Shown: positions 1 through 4,593 of the stretch, in pieces
Layout of the letters: each line of letters begins with the position of its first letter
How positions within the stretch are numbered: position 1 is the stretch's first letter
NCBI GenBank assembly: GCA_946997275.1
Contig: CAMPUN010000031.1
Location: forward strand, 1-8,378
Direction of reading: 5' to 3'
Length of the DNA stretch: 8,378 bases
Source of the DNA: an uncultured Porphyromonas sp.
GTDB taxonomy: Bacteria; Bacteroidota; Bacteroidia; Bacteroidales; Porphyromonadaceae
Notes under the pieces: model-generated
What the model was told of the DNA's origin: nothing
The model's input: only the letters and a program-made list of their open reading frames with translations
Database searches by the model: none
Made by a program: the position numbers and the translations under genes

Positions 1-20
1 GAGTACCATCTCAGTAACAC

Positions 21-55
21 CTCCCCAACTGTGTACTTTTTTCAGGAAGAGGACA
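21..55 (+). repeat. 35-bp interspersed repeat, left copy
   Basis: The element begins CTCCCCAACTGTGTACT and ends CAGGAAGAGGACA. The reverse complement of 8333-8365 matches it: the first 17 bases are identical, and the rest differs by one substitution and two single-base indels. Similarity stops abruptly on both sides. The two copies therefore sit in inverted orientation at the two ends of the window. It could be an insertion-sequence terminal repeat, a MITE end or a genus-specific intergenic repeat; no transposase is present and no target duplication is evident. Confidence 0.75.
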
Positions 56-95
56 AGGTAGCAAAGGGGACGGACACATTGTGCCTATAAATGAC

Positions 96-135
96 AATCT
101 CCACGGAACTATTTCCCAATTGCTCCGTGGAGATT
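96..135. repeat. Perfect 12-bp inverted repeat (hairpin)
   Basis: AATCTCCACGGA (96-107) is perfectly complementary to TCCGTGGAGATT (124-135) across a 16-nt loop. No T-run follows on either strand, so it is not a classical terminator. A near copy of the right arm recurs at 208-220 (CTCTGTGGAGATT), showing that the arm belongs to a repeated unit. Confidence 0.7.
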
Positions 136-238
136 ACTTATTTCTTCGGAAGGATGATATGAAACTTCGGAGGAACCAAATGGAAGTTCGGAGGAATTTG
201 CCGTTTCCTCTGTGGAGATTGTGAATTTCCTCGGGAAG
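123..238. repeat. Diverged direct repeat, 85-bp spacing
   Basis: Bases 123-152 (starting CTCCGTGGAGATT and ending ATTTCTTCGGAAG) recur at 208-238 (starting CTCTGTGGAGATT and ending ATTTCCTCGGGAAG). The two units are diverged but alignable end to end and enclose the 21-bp tandem units. This looks like an old duplication of an intergenic repeat, not a coding sequence. Confidence 0.6.
141..203. repeat. Three tandem 21-bp units
   Basis: The hexamer TTCGGA occurs at 145-150, 166-171 and 187-192, exactly 21 bp apart. The second and third units are the closest: GAAACTTCGGAGGAA and GGAAGTTCGGAGGAA. Twenty-one bp is about two helical turns, so the same face of the DNA is repeated. A binding-site array is possible; simple slippage is the plainer explanation. 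Confidence 0.6.
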
Positions 239-258
239 AAGTCGGATCCGTCGGGACA

Positions 259-277
259 ACTATTTCAGGAGAGGACA
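259..277 (+). repeat. 19-bp core copy of the 35-bp repeat
   Basis: ACTATTTCAGGAGAGGACA is identical to the reverse complement of 8333-8351, the inner part of the right-hand element. It lacks the CTCCCCAACTGTGT half, so it is a partial copy or shows that the element has two modules. It is in the same orientation as the left copy at 21-55. Confidence 0.65.
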
Positions 278-378
278 AACTGACCGAAAAAGAAGAAGAC
301 TCTTCGCCACTGCCTCCGAGCATCTCTAGCCAGACACCGTTTACAGGACACGAACTCCTACTCTCCTCCACAGATTAT

Positions 379-414
379 GTAGCTCAATAAGACTTGCAGC
401 TCACTGCGAGCTAC
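379..414. repeat. Two-tier stem-loop upstream of the LRR promoter
   Basis: GTAGCTC (379-385) pairs with GAGCTAC (408-414). Nested inside, GCAG (396-399) pairs with CTGC (404-407) around a 4-nt loop, so the 3' arm is continuous and the 5' arm has a 10-nt bulge. No T-run follows. It ends just before the 47-bp promoter module and may act as an insulating structure; the function is unknown. Confidence 0.45.
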
Positions 415-416
415 TC

Positions 417-463
417 GTGCGCCTCGGGGAGAAAAAGTTTTCGGCGAAATGTTTGGTAGTTTG
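417..463 (+). repeat. 47-bp promoter-associated module, copy A
   Basis: This segment matches 2281-2327 at 45 of 47 positions, differing only at the 13th and 42nd bases. It contains two dyads, GAAAAAGTTTTC and TTTCGGCGAAA, and its 3' part supplies the TTTG that fits a -33 box for the promoter at 475-482. Identity ends before the -7 box, so the shared unit is an upstream promoter part rather than a whole gene duplication. Confidence 0.85.
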
Positions 464-482
464 TAGTTTGTTTTTATCTTTG
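452..482 (+). promoter_or_regulatory. Bacteroidota-type promoter for the LRR gene
   Basis: TTTG at 452-455 (-33 box) is followed after 19 bp by TATCTTTG at 475-482 (-7 box, consensus TAnnTTTG). This is the spacing expected for the primary sigma factor of Bacteroidota. Transcription would start near base 489, giving a leader of about 210 nt ahead of the start codon at 699. Confidence 0.75.
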
Positions 483-488
483 CGAGTG

Positions 489-698
489 GAAGGTCTTTTT
501 AACACATCATCAATTCTACTCTCAATTGATGAAGAAGGCCTAAGGGGGACTACTTTATATATCAACAACGCACTGTCCTCTTCACACACTCCAACAAAGG
601 GAACGATCAAATATGATCCATTAGCTTTGGCCGGAGATGCGGAAACGCTCAACTTGACACACAAAACTAACTGTATAACAACCAAACTAACAGAATCT
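489..698 (+). promoter_or_regulatory. Long structured 5' leader of the LRR gene
   Basis: Right after the predicted transcription start there is an extended stem-loop. AGGTCTT (491-497) pairs with AAGGCCT (535-541, one G-U), and inside it TCATCAATT (507-515) pairs perfectly with AATTGATGA (524-532) around an 8-nt loop. The leader holds three tiny ATG frames: MKKA (529-543, in the hairpin's 3' arm), MIH (613-624) and MRKRST (637-657). It also stays open in the LRR frame but has no in-frame ATG before 699. The hairpin may protect the 5' end of the mRNA or regulate translation; the micro-frames could be chance. Confidence 0.5.
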
Positions 699-2183
699 AT
701 GAGACTAAGATTACTACTAGCCACCTCGCTACTGATGGCATGTATGAGCTTAACACTCTCAGCTCAAACGCTCAATGTACAGGCTGTAACGCCCCCCACG
801 GGACAATCTACTGAGGAGACTCAAGGGAGCCTTGCCGATGCCTCCAAAGCCAAGGGACTTCTCACGGGTCAAGAGGGTACAAGTCCGTACTCTACGGACC
901 AGCCTTATATAAAACTTACGACGGCAAAGACTAAAGGCAAGTGGCAATTGACTCTGGGGATAAAGAAAGCTGACAAGGGAACCGCTTGGGCTGACCTAAA
1001 TGGCAACGGAGTCTACGACAAGGGCGAAGAGAATATACAGACATATAAGCTCTGGAAGCCTACCATTAGCTCACAGACGATCACAATCTATGGAAAGGTT
1101 AATTGGGTCGCTTGCACCCTGAACGAACTGACTGAGCTAGACGTGTCTCAGAACAACCTAATCACCTACTTGGCTTGTGATGAAAACAAGCTAGAGCATC
1201 TAGACCTGTCTCATAACTCAACTCTAGAGAAGCTCTACTGCAACAAGAATAACCTACAGGAGCTAGATCTCTCGGCACAGCCGAACTTAAAAGAGCTTTA
1301 CTGCTTTGACAATCCCAAGCTCCAGGCACTAGATCTCACTCTTCAGACAAAACTAGAAGAGCTCTATACCAATCGTTGCGATCTTTCTGAGCTAAAGCTC
1401 TCATCACACCCTTTATTGAAGCAGCTTAAAGCCGATGAAAACAAACTAGCTACTATCAACCTATCGGACCTTCCTGAATTACAAAAGCTATGGCTAGGGA
1501 GCAATCAGCTCACTGAGATGGATCTGTCTAAACTGCATAAGCTAGACGAAGTACAAGTACAGGAAAATAAAATCTCCACGATTAGCCTGCCTAACCCCTC
1601 AGTCATCTCCACCCTAGCATGTGGCGGAAACCCGCTCAAGACTCTAGATCTCTCGACTCTACCAGCTCTTATGACCTTAGACTGTTCTGAGGCTCAAATC
1701 TCTGAGTTGGACATCTCTTCTTGTCCTAACATAACGTACATCTATTGTTACTCCAACAGACTAGCGGAAGGTGCTTTGGATAAGACTCTCAGTCAGTTGC
1801 CTACTCGAGAGGCTGTAGACCAAGCTTTCTGTGTAGCTGTAGACACTAGCGATCCCCATGAGCTAAATCAAGCGTCTCCAGCGAGCATCTCTCAAGCGAA
1901 GGAAAAAGGGTGGAGCGTATACGACTACCAAGCAGGTGCTAACGATGGATATAACCCTTACCAAGGGACAGTGGCCGTGGACCAAGTCTTATCTCACGCT
2001 CCACAAGTTCGAGTGCAAGGTCAACTAGTTTCAATAGACGGAGAGTATAGTACTGCTACTGTCTTTTGCGCTAGCGGAGAGACGGTAGCAACTGAGCTTC
2101 CGACTCTACTTCCCTCAGGAGTATACATGATCTCCTTAGTTTACCAAGGAGGCCTACTGTATCAAAAGGTCTTGGTAGAGTAG
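699..2183 (+). CDS. Secreted leucine-rich-repeat protein with T9SS-like C-terminal tail
   Basis: This 494-residue protein begins with a signal peptide (MRLRLLLATSLLMACMSLTL, likely cut after SA at 21-22). A low-complexity linker follows, then an acidic loop at about 99-110 (DLNGNGVYDKGE) resembling calcium-binding EF-hand/dockerin loops. Residues 144-354 contain about ten repeats of 21 residues with the pattern LxxLDLSxxxxLxxLxCxxN, the bacterial LRR type seen in internalin-like proteins. The last 60-70 residues carry the pattern G-x-x-V ... LPSGVY ... KVLVE, which resembles the type A sorting domain read by type IX secretion and points to export and cell-surface attachment. The frame is open upstream to 417, but the ATG at 699 is chosen because it starts exactly at the signal peptide. 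A role in adhesion or host interaction is inferred from the fold; the ligand is unknown. It is more AT-rich than the hyd operon. Confidence 0.85.
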   Translation: MRLRLLLATSLLMACMSLTLSAQTLNVQAVTPPTGQSTEETQGSLADASKAKGLLTGQEGTSPYSTDQPYIKLTTAKTKGKWQLTLGIKKADKGTAWADLNGNGVYDKGEENIQTYKLWKPTISSQTITIYGKVNWVACTLNELTELDVSQNNLITYLACDENKLEHLDLSHNSTLEKLYCNKNNLQELDLSAQPNLKELYCFDNPKLQALDLTLQTKLEELYTNRCDLSELKLSSHPLLKQLKADENKLATINLSDLPELQKLWLGSNQLTEMDLSKLHKLDEVQVQENKISTISLPNPSVISTLACGGNPLKTLDLSTLPALMTLDCSEAQISELDISSCPNITYIYCYSNRLAEGALDKTLSQLPTREAVDQAFCVAVDTSDPHELNQASPASISQAKEKGWSVYDYQAGANDGYNPYQGTVAVDQVLSHAPQVRVQGQLVSIDGEYSTATVFCASGETVATELPTLLPSGVYMISLVYQGGLLYQKVLVE

Positions 2184-2199
2184 CGCTTTTCATCCTCTC

Positions 2200-2241
2200 C
2201 TAGTCGTCCTCTCTTACAGCTTTGTAACTGGGGGCGACTAG
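2200..2241. repeat. Inverted repeat after the LRR gene
   Basis: CTAGTCG (2200-2206) pairs with CGACTAG (2235-2241), with an inner stem TTACA (2214-2218) / TGTAA (2223-2227). There is no T-run, so it is at best a weak or factor-dependent end for LRR transcription, or a 3' stabilising fold. Two TCCTCTC motifs (2193 and 2207) lie at its left side and resemble part of the 35-bp repeat. Confidence 0.4.
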
Positions 2242-2280
2242 TTGCATAGGGCTGAAGGCACAGTCTCAAGCAAAGGTGAG

Positions 2281-2327
2281 GTGCGCCTCGGGAAGAAAAA
2301 GTTTTCGGCGAAATGTTTGGTGGTTTG
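2281..2327 (+). repeat. 47-bp promoter-associated module, copy B
   Basis: This is the second copy of the module at 417-463 (45 of 47 identical), again in the sense orientation directly upstream of a -7 box. It starts GTGCGCCTCGGGAAG and carries the same GAAAAAGTTTTC and TTTCGGCGAAA dyads. Here it precedes a tRNA unit rather than a protein gene. Confidence 0.85.
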
Positions 2328-2347
2328 GTTTTTTCTTTCTACCTTTG
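2316..2347 (+). promoter_or_regulatory. Promoter of the tRNA unit
   Basis: TTTG at 2316-2319 and TACCTTTG at 2340-2347 are separated by 20 bp, matching the Bacteroidota -33/-7 arrangement. The start of transcription would be near 2354, leaving a leader of about 38 nt before the first tRNA. That leader contains a perfect 6-bp hairpin, GACAGA (2362-2367) / TCTGTC (2372-2377). Confidence 0.75.
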
Positions 2348-2391
2348 CACTCACAAACGATGACAGAGGTGTCTGTCGGTAGTAAAGGATT

Positions 2392-2463
2392 TGTCCCATG
2401 GTGTAATGGCTAGCACTACAGGTTTTGGTTCTGTCAGTCAAGGTTCGAATCCTTGTGGGACAA
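2392..2463 (+). tRNA. tRNA-Gln (anticodon UUG)
   Basis: A 72-nt cloverleaf with acceptor stem TGTCCCA / TGGGACA, discriminator A2463, T-arm AAGGTTCGAATCCTT, and anticodon stem ACAGG / TCTGT enclosing the loop TTTTGGT. The anticodon is therefore TTG. Base 37 is G rather than the A usual in E. coli and Bacillus tRNA-Gln. The 3' CCA is not encoded. It is the first gene of a Gln-Gln-Val unit. Confidence 0.95.
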
Positions 2464-2605
2464 CGACTCCCGCAGGGGGCGGACAGAGGGTCAGCTCTTT
2501 ACTACGATATCGCGATACAACGCATTTACTTCTCTCTAGAGAGACTCTATGATTGGGTGTCACACACGATGGTGACGAGCTAATCGACAGGAGGTTGATA
2601 CAGAT

Positions 2606-2676
2606 TGTCCTATGGTGTAATGGTAGCACAACAGATTCTGGTCCTGTTTGTCAAGGTTCGAATCCTTGTAGGACAA
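2606..2676 (+). tRNA. tRNA-Gln (anticodon CUG)
   Basis: A 71-nt cloverleaf with acceptor stem TGTCCTA / TAGGACA, discriminator A2676 and a T-arm identical to the first tRNA-Gln. The anticodon loop TTCTGGT gives CTG. The stem ACAGA / CCTGT leaves an A-C mismatch at the pair closing the loop (31-39). CCA is not encoded. It is clearly a diverged duplicate of the upstream tRNA-Gln, separated from it by 142 nt that hold short palindromes (TATCGCGATA at 2508-2517, CTCTCTAGAGAG at 2532-2543) but no gene. Confidence 0.93.
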
Positions 2677-2733
2677 CTACCGATCAGACTTACACTGTCG
2701 CTGGAGTATCTCGGAGAGCTAAGATATCTGAAA

Positions 2734-2808
2734 GGGCCCATAGCTCAGCTGGTTTAGAGCATCTGTCTTACAAACAGAGGGTCATAGGTTCGAATCCTAT
2801 TGGGCCCA
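2734..2808 (+). tRNA. tRNA-Val (anticodon UAC)
   Basis: A 75-nt cloverleaf with acceptor stem GGGCCCA / TGGGCCC, discriminator A2808, D-arm GCTCAGCTGGTTTAGAGC, anticodon stem TCTGT / ACAGA with loop CTTACAA (anticodon TAC), and T-arm ATAGGTTCGAATCCTAT. CCA is not encoded. It lies 57 nt after the second tRNA-Gln and is the last gene before the terminator. Confidence 0.95.
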
Positions 2809-2843
2809 CGATTTCCTCGAGATATATTATTACCTCAAGTTGG

Positions 2844-2879
2844 AAGAGTTTCACTCGTTAGGGTGGAGCTCTTTTTTTG
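2844..2879 (+). terminator. Intrinsic terminator of the tRNA unit
   Basis: AGAGTTTCAC (2845-2854) pairs over ten positions, two of them G-U, with GTGGAGCTCT (2863-2872) around an 8-nt loop. A run of seven T (2872-2878) follows directly. This is a textbook intrinsic terminator and cleanly separates the tRNA unit from the hyd operon. Confidence 0.88.
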
Positions 2880-2934
2880 TTTGTCTACTTACGTCATCGC
2901 TCTTGCGTAGCGGTCCTGCTTTTTGACAGTTTCC

Positions 2935-2987
2935 GACTCGCTTTGCTGGTCATGACTCGCAAGAATAAGGTATTTTGTCATGCAAGA
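2935..2987. promoter_or_regulatory. Short repeats upstream of the hyd promoter
   Basis: GACTCGC occurs at 2935-2941 and 2954-2960. GTCATG occurs at 2949-2954, as part of the palindrome GTCATGAC, and again at 2977-2982. GCAAGA follows each GTCATG copy (2959-2964 and 2982-2987). These lie 37-90 bp upstream of the -7 box, where an activator or redox regulator could bind. No known operator is recognised. Confidence 0.35.
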
Positions 2988-3023
2988 CTAGCAAAACATA
3001 GTGATTGATTGAGATATTAGTCG

Positions 3024-3031
3024 TATCTTTG
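3024..3031 (+). promoter_or_regulatory. -7 box of the hyd operon promoter
   Basis: TATCTTTG matches the Bacteroidota TAnnTTTG box. No good TTTG lies at the usual distance; the nearest candidates are TTG at 3005-3007 and 3009-3011, which are too close. The weak -33 suggests dependence on an activator (inference). Transcription would start near 3038, 56 nt before the hydA ATG. Confidence 0.6.
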
Positions 3032-3049
3032 TGGAGCATTTAGAGATCC

Positions 3050-3099
3050 GACCCGTGCAGTGCGGGTCAAAAGCTGAAACCTAACGTGACCCTATGACC
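3050..3099 (+). promoter_or_regulatory. Alternative hairpins in the hydA leader
   Basis: GACCCG (3050-3055) pairs with CGGGTC (3063-3068) around a 7-nt loop. The same middle segment, as GGGTCA (3064-3069), can instead pair with TGACCC (3087-3092), ending one base before the ATG, or with TGACC (3095-3099), which covers the start codon. The first hairpin would leave the start free and the second would mask it. This resembles a translational switch or autoregulatory site, but it matches no riboswitch class I can name. Confidence 0.45.
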
Positions 3100-4593
3100 T
3101 ATATAAACAATGTAATGATCGTGCGCCATAAGCTCCTCTCCACTATGGTGGCTAAGTGGCGTCAAGACCTGTTGATTAAGACGATAGATCGGATCCCGCT
3201 GGAGCTGAGTCCTCGTAAGAAGCGCAATGTACTAGGACGTTGTTGCCCCCATAAGGAGCGCGCCGTATGGAAGTACAAGATGTTTCCTCTCCTAGGCTTT
3301 GACATGCAGGACGAGGAGGATGAGCTCACACCACTATCGGAGTATGCTCACACGGCACTGCATCGTCCACAGCCGACGAAGAAGAATGTCCTCTGCGTCA
3401 TCGATGAGGCGTGCACCTCGTGCGTACAGATCAACTATGAGGTGTCTAACCTCTGCCGTGGCTGCGTGAGCCGTGCCTGCTCGAGCAACTGCCCGAAGAA
3501 CTGTATCTCATTCCAAAAGAATGGCCAGGCTCTGATCGATCACGATGTATGTATCAGCTGCGGTCAGTGCCACAAGAACTGCCCCTATCATGCGATCGTC
3601 TACATACCTGTGCCTTGCGAAGAGTCATGCCCGGTGGGTGCCATCAGCAAGGACGAGGATGGTATCGAGCATATTGACGAGTCTAAGTGTATCTACTGTG
3701 GCTCTTGTCTGAATGCTTGTCCCTTTGGTGCGATTTTTGAGATCTCGCAGGTCTTTGACGTGCTAGGCGCTATAGAGCGTGGCGAGCAGGTGGTGGCTAT
3801 CGTGGCTCCTGCGATCCTTGGTCAGTTTAAGGCAACCCGTGAGCAGGTCTACGGAGCGATCAAGAAGATCGGCTTCCACGACGTCATCGAGGTGGCTCAG
3901 GGAGCTATGGACACGGTAAGCCACGAGGGTAAGGAGCTAGTGGAGAAGATTGAAGCTGGCCAAGCCTTCATGACCACTTCGTGCTGTCCTTCCTTCTACG
4001 AGCTGGTGGACAAGCATGCTCCCGGACTCAAGCCTTTTGTCTCTAGCTCACACTCGCCGATGGTCTACACGGCAGAGCGTGCGCGCAAGCTTTACCCCGA
4101 TAGCAAGATCGTCTTCTTCGGGCCTTGCGTAGCTAAGCGCAAGGAGATCCAGCGCCCCAACGTGGATGTCGATATGGTAGTCACCTTTGAGGAGCTAGGC
4201 TCTATCCTAGAGGGACTGGACATAGACATCAACACGGTCGAGGGCTACAAGCCTACCGTCGAGTCGGTACGCGAGGCGCACGCCTTCGCTCGCAACGGCG
4301 GTGTCAAGGACGCAGTCATCTCCTATCTGAGCAATACAGAGGAATACAAGGACTTCGTAGAGCGCCTCACCGCTGAAGAGATAGCGGGTATGGACAAGAA
4401 AGCAGTCGCCAAGCTCAAGGCTTACGGCAAGCGTGGCAAGGCTGACACACAGTTTGTCGAGGTGATGGCTTGTCTCGGCGGATGTGTGACAGGACCCAGC
4501 GCCTTCAACGATGTACTCGCTGGTCGCCGTCAGCTACTCAAAGAGGTGGAGAAGATCGACCTCACCTATGCTAACTACAAGGAGAAAGAGTGA
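3094..4593 (+). CDS. hydA: Group B monomeric [FeFe]-hydrogenase
   Basis: This 499-residue iron-sulfur enzyme reversibly makes H2 from protons and low-potential electrons. All three H-cluster motifs are present: TSCCPSF (295-301; C297 is the proton-relay position, C298 a ligand), GPCVAKRKE (343-351; C345 and cyanide-contacting K348) and EVMACLGGCVTGP (C460, C464). The second motif starts GPC rather than MPC and the third lacks the GGGQP tail; these fit group B rather than group A. Before them lie ferredoxin-type motifs: C121/C124/C129/C133, C153/C156/C159/C163 and C199/C202/C205/C209, plus C175/C179, enough for two or three [4Fe-4S] clusters. The first 100 residues form a separate region with C50-C51 and an acidic stretch. 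There is no signal peptide, so it is cytoplasmic. An in-frame ATG at 3115 is an alternative start. It heads the operon with its maturases; ferredoxin is the likely partner (inference). Confidence 0.92.
   Translation: MTYINNVMIVRHKLLSTMVAKWRQDLLIKTIDRIPLELSPRKKRNVLGRCCPHKERAVWKYKMFPLLGFDMQDEEDELTPLSEYAHTALHRPQPTKKNVLCVIDEACTSCVQINYEVSNLCRGCVSRACSSNCPKNCISFQKNGQALIDHDVCISCGQCHKNCPYHAIVYIPVPCEESCPVGAISKDEDGIEHIDESKCIYCGSCLNACPFGAIFEISQVFDVLGAIERGEQVVAIVAPAILGQFKATREQVYGAIKKIGFHDVIEVAQGAMDTVSHEGKELVEKIEAGQAFMTTSCCPSFYELVDKHAPGLKPFVSSSHSPMVYTAERARKLYPDSKIVFFGPCVAKRKEIQRPNVDVDMVVTFEELGSILEGLDIDINTVEGYKPTVESVREAHAFARNGGVKDAVISYLSNTEEYKDFVERLTAEEIAGMDKKAVAKLKAYGKRGKADTQFVEVMACLGGCVTGPSAFNDVLAGRRQLLKEVEKIDLTYANYKEKE

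Larger units (their letters stand above)
1..416. other. Gene-free, repeat-rich intergenic region
   Basis: No reading frame here has a credible start, a family signature or a supporting promoter. The stretch holds the 35-bp element (21-55), a perfect 12-bp hairpin (96-135), a direct repeat spaced 85 bp (123-152 and 208-238), three 21-bp tandem units (141-203), a 19-bp core copy of the 35-bp element (259-277) and a two-tier stem-loop (379-414). The density of small repeats suggests a region where non-coding elements have accumulated rather than a decayed gene. What lies upstream of base 1 is not visible. Confidence 0.7.

Noticed and set aside
141..203. Possible CRISPR array
   Set aside because: There are only three degenerate 21-bp units with no unique spacers, and no cas gene is present.
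138..371. Minus-strand reading frame of 77 residues with a PPNFHLV / PPKFHII repeat
   Set aside because: It starts at GTG, has no promoter or family resemblance, and its peptide repeat is just the translation of the 21-bp DNA repeats.
417..698. N-terminal extension of the LRR protein from a GTG at 417
   Set aside because: It would begin upstream of the promoter's -7 box and bury the signal peptide 94 residues in. The ATG at 699 fits export.
401..724. Minus-strand frame sharing the peptide KHFAENFF with another at 2238-2441
   Set aside because: The shared peptide is the antisense translation of the 47-bp promoter module, not a protein family.
2553..2861. Plus-strand frame of 102 residues
   Set aside because: It runs through the tRNA-Gln(CUG) and tRNA-Val genes; its codons are the tRNA sequences themselves.
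3038..3093. Known riboswitch (for example a SAM class) ahead of hydA
   Set aside because: HydE and HydG use SAM, but I could not match the leader to any named riboswitch consensus, so only the pairing is reported.
4511..4593. Possible frameshift between hydA and hydE
   Set aside because: Both proteins are full length with intact motifs; the overlap is an ordinary operon junction.
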